Shown here: one piece after another, positions 25,335 through 36,541 of the stretch
Numbering within the stretch: position 1 is the stretch's first letter
Layout of the letters: each line of letters begins with the position of its first letter
Source of the DNA: Homalodisca vitripennis
Taxonomy: Eukaryota > Arthropoda > Insecta > Hemiptera > Cicadellidae
Direction of reading: 5' to 3'
NCBI RefSeq assembly: GCF_021130785.1
Contig: NC_060215.1
Coordinates: 119,498,501-119,562,500 of the forward strand
DNA: 64,000 nt
Notes under the pieces: generated by a model
Database searches by the model: none
Told to the model about the DNA's origin: nothing
Seen by the model: the letters and a program-made list of their open reading frames with translations, nothing else
Position numbers and translations under genes: made by a program

Positions 25335-27975
25335 TTTCACATTCAGTAGATTTAAAATAACGAAACATTTATCAGGTGGGTGTTTTCAGCCCCCGTTTTC
25401 CCACCCCTCTTCCCCCTTCCCGTAAACTCACCAAACGGAAACATTCAACACCATGTTTTCAGCCCCCGTCTAAATTTTTAATCTTATAAATTAGTGGCAT
25501 TGGGGGTAAGGGGAAACATTTTCTGGTCCAGGTTTTTAAGCCTAGTTATCCTTACAGCTTTTTAACAGTAGGGTAAATGTTTTAATTCATTTATCAAACT
25601 GGATGTTTTTAGCCCTTTTCTATTAAACATCCCCCCATTCCCGTAATTTCTGCACATGGGGGGAATATCATCAAACCCCCTTTTTTTCAGCCCCGTCTAT
25701 TCCCCAAGGGTCTCAATTAGTAGCATTGGGCATAAAGAAACATTACAGGGCGGTTTGTTTCCCCGCCCCCAAGGTTTTTTATCCCTCACAAAGGGCCTCT
25801 TTTTTTTCCCCCCTTTTTTAAAACTACAAAAAAACGGAATATTCATAAGGGCGATGTTTTTTCAGCCCCCGTTTTTATTCTTTCCCCAAGCTCTTATTTT
25901 TTCAGGGGAAAACCCCTTGAATTTTCATTTAATGGGAATTTATTTATTTGGGCCTGTTGGGAGCCCAGTTTTTTCCCCTTCCCCTCTGGTTTTTACAGTA
26001 GGGGTACACATAGCCCGAATATTTTTCAGTGGAGTGTTTTTAGCCCTGTTTTAAACCACACATTCCCATTCCCGTAACGGGCCCAAGCGGAATCATCATC
26101 CCCATGTTTTTAGCCCCTTTGGGTTTCTTCAGGGTCTTTTAAATTAGTAAACATTTTGGGCCCTAAAAAAAATCATTATTGGGGCGAGGTTTTTTGCCTT
26201 TGTCTATCCTTACAGCTCTTTTATACAGTAGGGGTATTAAAGTTTGAATCATTCATCAGCTGGATGTTTTTTTAGCCCCTTTTTATCTAAACATCTCCCA
26301 TTCCAGTAATACTGCACATGGGGGAATCATACATACCAACCATGTTGTTCAGCCCCTGTCTATCTCATGGTCTCTATACAGTAGCATTGGACATAGCGAA
26401 ATCATTCATCAGCTGATTTTGTTCAGTCCGGTCGAGTGCTCGGGGCTCTCCTATACAGTACACTGGAATAGCAGAAACATTCATCAGCTCGATGTTTTTC
26501 AGCCCTGTCTATTCTCATAACTCTATATTCAGTAGCATGTACATATCGAAATTATTTATCAGGTCGATGTTGTTCAGCCCCAGTTATCCCCAAGCTTTTC
26601 AGTGATTAACATACGAAACATTTACGCGGGTGTTTCAGCCCCTATCCCACCCTTTATCAGTAGCCCCCTGGTGAATTTATTTACCAGCTGGATGTGTTCA
26701 GCCCTGTCTATCCACACATCTCCCATTCCAGTACTTGGCACGTGGGGGAATCATTCATCAGCTCGATGTTGTTCATCCCTGTCTAATCCTCATTGTTCCA
26801 TACGTACATTGGACATGCGAATTTATTTATCAGCTATTTTGTTCGTTTGTCCCGGGGCTCGGGCTCTCCTTACAGTACACGGACTAGCAAATCATTCATC
26901 AGCTCGTGTTGTTCAGCCCCTAGTCTATCCTCATAGCTTCATATATCAGTAGCATTAGACATACGAATCATTCATCAGGTCGATGTTGTTCAGCCCCTGT
27001 CTATCCTAAGCTCTCATATCAGTAGCATTAGACATAACGAATCATTATCAGTCCATGTTGTTTAGCCCCAGTCTATCCTCACAGCTCTGGTAGATACAGT
27101 AGACTAACATTCAAGCTGAATCATTCTATCGTACAAGCTGGATGTGTTTCAACAGCCCCTGTCTATTCCACACTCTCCTATTCAGTAATACTGCATCATG
27201 AGCGAATCATGCTATCAACACACTGATCATTCCAGTGCCCCTGTCTATTCTTACAGCTCTCTATATTAGTAGCATTGGACATAACGGAATCATTCATCTG
27301 GTCGAGGTTTTTTAGCCCTAGTCTATCCTTACAGCTCTTTTATACAGTAGACTATACATGTTTGAATCATTCATCAGCTGGATGTTTTCAGCCCCTGTCT
27401 ATCCAAACATCTCCCATTCCAGTAATACTGCACATGGCGGAATCATACATCACCGACCATGTTTTTTCAGCCCTGTCTATCCTCACTGGTTCCTAATACA
27501 GTAGCATTGGACATAGCGAATCATTCTCAGCTTGATTTTGTTTAGTCCGTGTCGGTGCTCGGGCTCTTTCCCATACAGTACCACGGGCATAGCAGAATCA
27601 TTCTCAGCTCGATGTTGTTCAGCCCCCGTCTATTCTCATAACTCTCAATTCGTAGCATGTTACATATCGAAATTATTTATTGGTCGATGTTGTTTTAGCC
27701 CTCCCATCCTCTAGCTCTCATATTCGTAGCATTAGACATAACGGAATCATACATCAGTCGATGTTTTTTCAGCCCCAGTTTCCTCACACTCTGTTATACA
27801 GTAGAACAATTACTGAATCATTACCAGCTGGATGTGTTTCAGCCCTGTCTATCCACATATCTCCATTCTAGTACTTCGCAGGGGAAAACATTACATCAGC
27901 TCGATGTTGTTCATCCCCTGTCTATCCCCACTGGTCTCCTATACAGTAGCATTGGGACATAGCGGAATCATTCAT
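25335..27975. repeat. Satellite array, segment 3 (cleanest copies)
   Basis: Last part of the 77-79 bp array. From about 26300 the copies become much cleaner. For example, monomers begin at about 27389, 27468, 27543 and 27620, with spacings of 79, 75 and 77 bp. The order at 27389-27917 is B, C, D, E, F, A, B, C, the same as at 15.3-16.0 kb. The array stops mid-monomer just after GCGGAATCATTCAT at 27975 and passes directly into a poly-C tract. Confidence 0.9.
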
Positions 27976-28076
27976 CCCCCCCCCCACCCCCCCCCCCCCC
28001 CACCCCCCCCCCCCCCCACCCCCCCCCCCCCCCACCCCCCCCCCCCCCCACCCCCCCCCCCCCCCACCCCCCCCCA
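27976..28076. repeat. Poly-C tract with A every 16 bases, (C15A)n
   Basis: After ten C residues, A occurs at 27986, 28002, 28018, 28034, 28050 and 28066, exactly 16 apart, with 15 C between. A shorter run of nine C precedes an A at 28076. The complementary strand is (T G15)n and could form G-quadruplexes, this strand an i-motif. The tract sits exactly at the boundary between the error-rich satellite and clean sequence, so an assembly or sequencing artefact is possible. Confidence 0.95.
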
Positions 28077-28120
28077 GGAAACACCAGATATAATTAATTA
28101 AAAATTACATCTATCATTTT

Positions 28121-28148
28121 CAAGATTCAAGATTCAAGATTCAAGATT
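28121..28148 (-). repeat. (CAAGATT)4, 3' microsatellite tail of LINE 1
   Basis: Four exact heptamer copies in a row on the plus strand, equivalent to (AATCTTG)4 on the LINE strand. They follow the last LINE-related sequence and mark its 3' end. Short tandem tails instead of poly(A) are typical of CR1/L2/jockey-group LINEs. Confidence 0.85.
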
Positions 28149-28752
28149 TATTTCTGTCATTAAACTTTAACAAGCAATAGACAATGTCAATATAGTAATT
28201 CAGTACAGTATCAATGTACCTAGAACACAAATTAATATAGTTGCATAACAATGCCTACATGTCATAAACTATTTACATAAATGGTTGATTTGTCGGAAAG
28301 TTAAAACAACATTTACAATTAAAAAACATCTAACTGGTTTAAAACAACTAAAATATAGATCAGGCATACATGAAACATTTACAGTACAATAAAATAGACA
28401 TTTTAAACAACACATCAATAAAACAAGGTAGCCTACAGAAAAAAAATGGGCTAGCCCGAACTAAAAGCAGTAATGAATTCCCTAGATGGTAACTCAAAAA
28501 ATTCCTTAATATCATAAAATGGCCTAACCACTAGGAAATTGTACACGGAAGACCGAAATTTGCAAAAGGCTTACTTGATGAACACAAGGTGGTAACTTAT
28601 TGAAACATTTTAAGGACTGACACTATCAAGCCAATTTTTTGTTAGACTTAGCCTACAGAAGGGTTCTTGCAACTGATAGTCATTTCTGGTGTTATGTTGG
28701 TGGTTATCACAGATCAGCTTAAAACTATCAAAATTTTCCTTAACTTTACTAA

Positions 28753-28776
28753 GACATATATATATATATATATACA
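28753..28776. repeat. (TA)n microsatellite
   Basis: A run of about eleven TA/AT dinucleotides inside the 3' part of LINE 1. It is a simple repeat with no other signal nearby. Confidence 0.8.
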
Positions 28777-28849
28777 TTTACTACAGTTAAAATTCCCTCA
28801 TCAATAAAAAAAGGTTTACAATGAGCATTTAATGACGCCCTTCTCATAA

Positions 28850-30350
28850 TTCTGATTGCTTTTTTTTGTAGTAACAATACACTTTTTAGATGGTGACTTC
28901 CACCCCAAACACTTATCCCATACAACAGAATGCTATGGAAAAAAGCAAAATAAGCATTTTTTAATAGTGGCTCTGGTAACTTATTTCTTAAGTTTCTTAA
29001 TAAGTAGATTACCTCTATTTAGTCTAGCACAAACCTTTTGGATGTGTGCACTCCAGTTTAGACAAGGGTCGAGTACAAAGCCAAGGAGATTTACATTACT
29101 GTAATTTTCCGTGACTGACATGGGCTCTGCTTAGAGTAAAAAACTAAGTGTTGTGTTTTAGTTTGGTTCAAAGATAGGCCATTCGCTTTAAACCAATGTA
29201 TGCTTTCTTCAAGAGCGTTTGACATAAATAGGCTAAGATTGTTTTAGATCCTTATTTGGCCATTTAACTATAGTACAGTGTAGTATCGTCAGCAAAAACT
29301 ACAGAATTACAGCTTAAACTAGATGGTAAATCGTTTATCAGGATTAAAAACAGAAAAGGGCCTAGGACCGATCCCTGTGGCACGCCACTTACAACCTTCG
29401 CAATATCAGAGAGTGAATTTTTGAGTATTTACTCTTTGTGTTCGGTTTGCCAAATATGATTCAAACAGTTTGAGCTCCACACCTCTTACTCCATAAAAGT
29501 GTAATTTTGAAAGAAGGATGTTCGTGCGGCACACAGTCGAAAGCCTTAGAAAGATCGCCAAAGGATGGTGTGTGTACCTAGCATGATTTTCAAAACTTGT
29601 AAGTACAGATCTTATAAGGCCCTCGACTGCGTCAACCGTCGACCTACCTTGTCTTAAAACCAAATTGGAATTTAGAAAAAAGTGAATTTCTTTCAAAAAA
29701 CTCACTTACCTGGTGTTTCATTGCTTTTTTCAAGGATTTTTTTTTGAAAATATGGGTACCATCGAGATGGGCCTATAGCTGCTAGCAGATGACTTGTCAC
29801 CCTTCTTATATACGGGTACAACTCTAGATTGCTTGAGGGAGTCTGGAAATGTGCCAGCTTTTAAACACTGGTTTTATACAAACCGTTTAAGGCGGTAAAC
29901 TATAACAGGTAGGACACTTTTTACTAACACTGCACTAATGTGATATATATCTCTACTGTGACTGCTCTTCATGCTATTTTACAAATTCCACCACCTGCTC
30001 ACAAGACACTGTCTTCCACTGGAATTGATCCGTGGCATCTTGGGTACTGGAGAGGAAATCCATAGCTGTAGTAAGTGATTGTCCGACTTCCTTCGCAATA
30101 TCAGCCACTGCAGAGATGAAGTACGCATTGAAGTCATCAGCAGAGAGAGAGTGAGTGTCTTTGTGGACAGTCTCTTTTCTTGAAGAATTTATTATTTCCC
30201 ATGCCTTTTTTACTTTTGTTTTGGCGCTGCTTTTATTGCTTCTGCATTTGCCTGTATCTCCGCTAGATGTAACGATTTTTTGTATTTTTTCCTAACTGCA
30301 GTATACTTATTTTTGGTTTCCTCCACAAGCAGGCGGTAACGGAGGGCCCA
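28850..30350 (-). pseudogene. LINE 1 ORF2 reverse transcriptase region, broken
   Basis: Fragments of a non-LTR reverse transcriptase are spread over several frames. Palm motif A is readable as LSKAFDCVP (catalytic Asp is the D of FDC here), with the GVPQGSVLGP loop and FADDTTL (motif C, the catalytic Asp pair) in order. The open stretch 29406-29705 carries the TVDAVEGLI helix that usually lies upstream of motif A, followed by YLANRTQRVN. Stops and frame changes separate all of these, so no active protein can be made. It continues from the endonuclease part directly to its right. Confidence 0.8.
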
Positions 30351-30357
30351 TTGTAGC

Positions 30358-31345
30358 TTATGAAAACCAGCTTTCCACTTCTCTCTTCATTTTTTGATGT
30401 TCACTAGTATACCAATTTTTGAGATGTAAGGCTGATTTCTTCCTATTTATTTCTTTAATGGGGAAGCATTCATCCATTCCAAAAATAAAGATTTTTATGA
30501 ATGAATCAAAGGACAAAGGTGGGTTTTCGACTATTCTATTCCAATCTATCACACTGAGGAAATCCATAAATTTGCTGATATTTCCTTGAGTAAAGCTGCG
30601 GGATTTAATTTTGTCAGGACCATTTTTATCCTCTTCTAAACAGTTTGGCTTACACAAGATCCTAGCTGCCAACGCTAAGTGATCTGAGATAGGTTCCTTA
30701 ACCTCAACAGACACATATTCCCTAGGAAGGTTTTGTAATAACATTATCCAAGCATGCAGACCCTCTGGTAGGCGTATTGTTTCCAAAATAACAATTTACG
30801 CTTCGTAACATGTTTTGAAGCTTTAATGTTGCCGTGTCGTTTACATTTAGGGACATTAATATTTATGTCACCACAAATTAAGATAGGCCACTTCTTGTTT
30901 GACATACTTAATATCAACTGTTCAATCGAGTCTAAAAACACTTCAAGGTCACCATTTGGTATGCGGTATACTGATACAAGTCTTACCCTGCAACTGTTGA
31001 AACACAAAGTCACAGCCACCACTTCACAATGACTTTCCACACAGAATTTTTCTACGTTTATCATCTGGAAATCAACGCCATGTTTTAATGTAGATTTGCA
31101 ACCCCTCCTCTCAACTTGTTGCTTCTACAATATGCTGCCGCTTGAAAATAACCTCTCAGCTGTGCATAGGCTATGTTCTCAGAGGAACACCAGTGCTCAC
31201 ATACACAGATAGCGATATAGTTTTCATTTTCAAGGATATGTTCTAGTTCAGCCAATTTATCAGCCAGTGACTGTGTATTAATTACATATATGTCATATTT
31301 TAATGTCTGGCCACTAATACTAGGCTTATCTACAGATAACGTCAC
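30358..31345 (-). pseudogene. LINE 1 ORF2 endonuclease region, broken
   Basis: Three minus-strand open stretches (31345-31085, 31064-30744 and 30786-30358) follow each other as parts of one apurinic/apyrimidinic-type endonuclease. The first has the N-terminal DIYVINTQSLADKL strand and AICVCEHW, in which the Glu is the conserved metal ligand. The second has VYRIPNGDLEVFLDSI and ICGDININV, the Y-R-P and G-D-x-N blocks. The third has SDHLAL, the catalytic S-D-H block. It would nick the target to prime reverse transcription. Frame changes at about 31070 and 30770 break it. Confidence 0.85.
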
Positions 31346-31353
31346 TTTTGGAC

Positions 31354-31760
31354 CTAAGTTCCGCTTTGCATGCAGATGTCCTGTGAGTTTAAAAGCTCTG
31401 GTGTACTATTTAAATTATTCTTTTTAATTTTGTGTTTATAAACAGCAATGTAAAAATTTTTAGGCCAGAACTTAGGATTGTAAATGTCTTCAAATAGGTC
31501 TACAGGTATGCCTATTTTAAAAGATGAGTATTCGTCAGGATACTTAGACTGTAATTTTTCAACTACATAGTTTGCCTCTATCTTACCTTGCATAAAAGAT
31601 TTTACACTTTCACAACTTATTTTTGGAGCCATGCGGGAGACAAACAAAAACTTTTTTCTGTCAGATGAGGTTAGGTTGTCATCAACATCTGACTGACCAA
31701 TAATAAAATTTTCCCTCTTCTTCCTGGGAAATTGTGTTAAAGAAGGCCTATGTCTAGTTT
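31354..31760 (-). pseudogene. LINE 1 ORF1 C-terminal fragment
   Basis: The 97-residue open stretch (31647-31354) starts at a Met inside a longer reading. Upstream codons add words like FIIGQSDVDDN and KKFLFVSR. The series FVSRMAPKISCESVKSFM, SSFKIGIP and FWPKNFYIAVY has the layout of the ORF1 RNA-binding (RRM-like) domain common in arthropod LINEs, where a strand ending in SR, a helix with V-K-x-F, and F-K-I/V-G-V-P precede W-P. The N-terminal part of ORF1 is missing, consistent with 5' truncation. It ends just before the endonuclease frame begins. Confidence 0.65.
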
Positions 31761-31770
31761 CTACATTTAA

Positions 31771-33452
31771 GCTATTTTTGTGTTCAAATTTAAAAATTAC
31801 CGTAGTTGTATAAATAATATTTTGGTTTCTCTCTCACAGTGAGTCTGCTACGTCTATATGCAGACAACTAATAGATACAATGCAAATCATTGATTATAAA
31901 AAAAAAACATGTTTTCACTGTATTTTGTGTTAAACGTGAACATACATAACCAAATAATTCTAACTTAATATTAAATTTCCTATGTTGTGTGTCTCAAAGA
32001 GGAATATCCTTCCAATCTGGTAAATATAAGTCCGCTTTTCCTATCTTACCTAAATTCCTTACTTAGAACTAAGCTATAAATAATATTTAGTTATTATTTA
32101 TACAGAAATCTGAATCAAATTCAGAATCAAGACCAAATTTTGTTATTGGTATCGGATTTGAATTAAAATTCTTTGTTATCTGCTCATCCCTAATCAAAAT
32201 AGCAACACAATTTTTTTAGAATCAGGCTATATTCTCATTCCTTAGTATCAAATTAACACAGGAATCGGTATCATATTATTTGAACAACAATTTTAGTATC
32301 TGTACTGAGTTTTTTGTAGAATTGGCCTATCAATAATGTTTATTTAAGGTATGATATTTATCTATAGTTTACTGTGTTTGTGTTCAATTACTGTAAATGT
32401 ACTGTGTATGAAATGAGGTGGGGAGGACTTGGTAGCTCTAACTTTGCCTCTTTAATAAAAGCATTTTTATTTAATCATATTTAGTAAGTTTATTTTATGT
32501 GTTTTATTTATAGAACGGTTTTATAAACAAACGAAAACTTAATAATTTTCATCAATAAATAATCTAGTCATTATAATTTTTGCTAACAGATAAAAAATGG
32601 TGAATTATAGTTTGGTACCTCTTTCATCTACATTTGGACCTGTTCAGGGAATTATTCGCAGCTCTACGGGAAGGTCACAGGGTAAATTTTGTCATACTCT
32701 GAAAACGTCATAAATCCAGAGTATTCTTGTAAACCCCATGTCCACAGAACCTACCCTTCATGCAGTAGTTGCTACAACCGGTATTTCTTATACAATTATT
32801 TCAAAGTTTATGTAAACGTGATCACTATTCCTTGTATAAAAACATTCTATCCTTTGTAATAAACTATAAATCTTGATCTTTGACATTTTTAAAACATAGC
32901 TTAACTGTTAAAACTATTTTACTTAAATTTATTCACTATTTATGTGAACAAATTAGACTTCGGTTTTTTATGTGCCGTGTTTGCTCTTGTCCAATCTTTG
33001 TAAATCGCCAGCACGAATTACTACCTCTTTAAAATATCATACCCTACTACAACTTGGTAATATTCCAAATTTTCAATTCATCATTTTGCCTCTACATCTG
33101 CTATTCCCTATGAAATCAAATTAAATCCTTTTTACATTTCCATACATTGTAATTGTATCAATATATGTTTAATCTTAATCATTTATGTAAACAGAATCAT
33201 AAACATGTTTTCATGTACTTAGTATGGACATAAGTATATAATTTAATATCTAGCCCTCTGAATTTAAAAATTCTTTAGATTGAGCTCATAATATTAAAAA
33301 AAAAGGCATAACTTGTAACACTACAATATACAAGTAATTCTGATTCAGTTTTAAACTACAATGAAACTGTTCATTTATTCCTTAAAAATTAACCAGAACT
33401 ACAATGGATTGAATTGCTATTCATATAAACATATAAATTCACTTATACTTAC
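31771..33452. other. AT-rich intron or intergenic DNA, nothing assigned
   Basis: About 1.7 kb of AT-rich sequence between LINE 1 and the Tudor exon. I looked on the minus strand for the next exon of the LOTUS-Tudor gene (it should start with one base that completes a GA-codon) and found no convincing acceptor followed by Tudor-like coding sequence. No RNA gene or repeat family is recognised. Confidence 0.6.
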
Positions 33453-33667
33453 TCCAAGTCATCCGTCATGATTTGAAGATCATTGTACTTGGAGTCTAGC
33501 AGGACATAAAACATGGAAGGAGAGAAAACTTCACCTAATCGCACTTCAATCTCTATTAGAGGTTCATTAGGGGCAGGATCCATTTTAGGTTGGGGTAACT
33601 TTTGATAAGAAATTATCTGGTTAGGTTTCAGTACATTTTCTGGAATATTCACTGAAATAATGTCACT
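33453..33667 (-). CDS. LOTUS-Tudor protein, exon with start of Tudor domain
   Basis: Minus-strand exon of 215 nt bounded by a TTTCAG acceptor (33668-33670 is CAG) and a GTAAGT donor (33447-33452). It is in phase 0 at its start and leaves two bases (GA) at its end. It encodes 71 residues: a linker, then IEIEVRLGEVFSPSMFYVLL and LQIMTDDLE. This is the beginning of an extended Tudor domain: the V-x-x-V/S-P-S-x-F-Y-V strand followed by the L-x-x-M helix is the pattern of TDRD5/TDRD7 (Tejas/Tapas) proteins. Tudor domains bind methylated arginine on PIWI-type proteins and partners in germ granules. The remaining Tudor exons are not found to the left. An exon between this one and 37855 cannot be excluded, but the phases fit without one. 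Confidence 0.8.
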
Positions 33668-34190
33668 CTGAAACATAAATCATTGGAAACAGACTTTATA
33701 GGGTGATACATTATATAAGACGATGTTTGTATATATGAGATTGATAGACTCAAAAACTATTTGACTAGTTATATGAAAACTTGTATGTATATGTATTTTT
33801 CATGGACAAGGTTTAATACATTGATGTGACTTGTCGTCACCAGGTGGCACTGCAAAAGATAAACGTTTTTAAAGCGCCTACACATTATAAACTGCAATTA
33901 ATAGCCACGCACTATTTGAAGGCGTTAAGTATGATGTACATTTGTCTTTAAAATTAATTTATGGTTGAACTTTGGGGTAAAAAACGAGGAAATTAAAGCT
34001 AAAAGGCGTAAAGTATAAAATATTCTTAAAACCTTGCTGACACATTTATTTGAACATTGTTACAAAACAGGAACATTATAAATTACAGTAGTACTGTATT
34101 CTTTGTAATGCAAATAAAAAAACTTAAATTATATTTACTTTGGCACATAAATCAAAAAAGGAAATAAATTTATATGATTAAAGTGTATAT
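33668..34190. other. Intron DNA, no feature
   Basis: AT-rich intron sequence of the minus-strand LOTUS-Tudor gene, between its Tudor exon and the 107-bp minisatellite. No gene, RNA or mobile element is seen. Confidence 0.6.
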
Positions 34191-34194
34191 TTAT

Positions 34195-35555
34195 TTGGTT
34201 TGTACACTGAACACCAGCTTATATCAGCTTCAGTCCAGTCCAACAACCTATTAATAACAATGTGTAGCTCTTACATGTCATGTTGTCAGTTTGTACATTA
34301 AACACTAGCTTATATTAGCTAAATACATTTCAGCATCACTCCAGTCCAACAACCTAGTAATAACAATGTGTAGCTCTTACTTGTCATGTTGTCAGTTTGT
34401 AGATTAAACGACATGCCTATATTAGCTACATACATTTGAGCATCACTCCAGTCCAACAACCTATTAATGACAATGTGTAGCTCTTACTTGTCACGTTGTC
34501 AGTTTGTACATTAAACAACCTGCCTATATTAGCTACGTACATTTCAGCATCAGTCCAGTCCAACAACCTATAATAACATTGTGTAGCTCTTACTTGTCAT
34601 GTTGTCAGTTTGTACATTAAACAACCTGCCTATATTAGCTACATACATTTGAGCATCACTCCAGTCCAACAACCTATTAATGACAATGTGTAGCTCTTAC
34701 TTGTCACGTTGTCAGTTTGTACATTAAACAACCTGCCTATATTAGCTACGTACATTTCAGCATCAGTCCAGTCCAACAACCTATTAATAACAATGTGTAG
34801 CTCTTACTTGTCATGTTGTCAGTTTGTACATTAAACAACCTGCCTATATTAGCTACATACATTTGAGCATCAGTCCAGTCCAACAACCTATTAAAAACAA
34901 TGTGTAGCTCTTACTTGTCATGTTGTCAGTTTGTAGATTAAACGACCTGCCTATATTAGCTACATACATTTGAGCATCAGTCCAGTCCAACAACCTATCA
35001 ATGACAATGTGTAGCTCTTAATTGTCATGTTGTCAGTTTGTACATTAAACAACCTGCCTATATTAGCTACGTACATTTCAGCATCAGTCCAGTCCAACAA
35101 CCTATAATAACATTGTGTAGCTCTTACTTGTCATGTTGTCAGTTTGTACATTAAACAACCTGGTTATATTAGCTACATACATTTGAGCATCAGTCCAGTC
35201 CAACAACCTATTAATAACACTGTGTAGCTCTTACTTGTCACGTTGTCAGTTTCTACATTAAACAACCTGCCTATATTAGCTACGTACATTTCAGCATCAG
35301 TCCAGTCCAACAACCTATAATAACACTGTGTAGCTCTTACTTGTCATGTTGTCAGTTTGTACATTAAACAACCTGTCTATATTAGCTACATACATTTCAC
35401 CATCAGTCCAGTTCAACAACCTATTAATAACACTGTGAGGCTCTTACTTGTCATGTTGTCAGTTTGTACATTAAACAACAGTCTATATTAGCTACATACA
35501 TTTGAGCATCAGTCCAGTCCAACAGCCTATTAATAACACTGTAAGGCTCTTACTT
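34195..35555. repeat. 107-bp minisatellite, about 12-13 copies
   Basis: The phrase GTCAGTTTGTACATTAAAC recurs at about 34285, 34391, 34498, 34604 and 34711 (spacing 106-107 bp) and on to about 35460. Each unit also carries CAGTCCAGTCCAACAACCTA and GTGTAGCTCTTACTTGTCA. Copies alternate between variants with ACATACATTTGAGCATC and ACGTACATTTCAGCATC, so part of the array is a dimer of about 213 bp. Homogeneity is high in the middle and falls at both ends. The array lies in an intron. Confidence 0.95.
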
Positions 35556-36539
35556 AGTTTCAGAGAGTCATGTAGGGGGAGTTTTATAAGACTCGATTGA
35601 CATTCCCATCCCTCTACATGTGTAAACTGCTTTGTACAGGTGGTACAAATGTAAAATCTCTTGTGACAGGGATGTGCATGGTTATAAACACTAGGGGGAG
35701 GGATGTGTTACGGGCAGCACAGCACAGTCTCTGAGCTCATGAAACTCTAATCTGAGGTCACAGTCAAATTGATCAATTTGCTTTCCCTCGTTGTATGTGA
35801 AGAACACAGGGAAACACTATTTAGAAAGAATTCTTTTTAAATTTAAAGAGGAGGGCCTTTTATGGCATTACTTAGTTTGCTGACCATGAGACAGTGTTAA
35901 GGGTCAGATATATTTGTACAATGAAGTTTTGTACAATATTTATAATTTTTTAACAATTTTATAGGTATTTATAATCGTGCAGTTTTAAATTATATAAAGA
36001 TGTTATTTATTTGGTAAACATTATTAAGTTTAATTTGACATAACCTGTGTATATTAAACATTTAATATACATTGTGGTTGTGTATATTAAATTACAAATG
36101 TCACGTTATGTGTAAGTATCTGTGTAAATGTTAGGATAAATTTATGCTCTTATCAATAACTTTACAATTAGGATTAAAGTGATGGATGATAAACAATGTG
36201 TAAACTGTTTAACAGCAATACAGTGATTTACTATTATTACATTTCCCTGTTTTGTTCCTTTAAAAATAATTTTATTGTTATTTTGGTCCTCTCTCAGTTT
36301 GTTAATATAAGTTAAAAGTATCTTTCCAGCATTGTGTATTGCAACTTAGATGCAACTAGCACAAAACACAATGTTTTCAACAAATTTTCATTACAGCATT
36401 TATTTTCGTAGGATATTATATTGCTTATGAACTATTAGAAGTTTAAAGTAGATTAGGATGATTAGGAGACAGAAAAATACTGCATCATGTCAGTACAATG
36501 AACTCACAATAATTTAATAGTTTGATATTGTATCACAAA
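35556..36539. other. Intron DNA with a moderately GC-richer patch, no gene
   Basis: After the minisatellite, 35560-35780 is a GC-richer patch (with GAGGGATGTG and GGGCAGCACAGCACAG) of unknown nature, followed by AT-rich sequence to the mariner target site. Open frames are short. No RNA gene or known repeat is recognised. Confidence 0.55.
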
Positions 36540-36541
36540 TA

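Larger units (their letters stand above)
28081..31770 (-). mobile_element. Decayed non-LTR retrotransposon (LINE 1), minus strand
   Basis: A LINE reads right to left: the C-terminal part of ORF1 (about 31760-31354), an apurinic-type endonuclease (about 31345-30500), and a reverse transcriptase (about 30300-28850). It ends at a 3' tail of four CAAGATT units at 28121-28148 (AATCTTG on the element strand), preceded by an AATAAA-like word. It is 5'-truncated at about 31.77-31.8 kb. Reverse-transcriptase words visible on the minus strand are DLSKAFDCVPHEH (about 29560), GVPQGSVLGP (about 29380) and VVFADDTTL (about 29290). There are many frameshifts and stops, so it is dead. The clade is jockey/CR1-like by structure; I cannot be more precise. 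Confidence 0.85.

Noticed and set aside
1..27975. Dozens of open frames of 60-166 codons in the satellite, often Phe/Pro/Ser-rich
   Set aside because: They are readings of the T/C-rich monomer with homopolymer noise; frames are not conserved from copy to copy and no domain is visible.
1..28076. CRISPR-like array suggested by regular repeats
   Set aside because: The repeats are directly adjacent monomers with no unique spacers, in a eukaryotic contig.
27832..28101. Open frame with a long poly-Pro/His C terminus
   Set aside because: It is the direct translation of the C15A tract joined to a satellite monomer.
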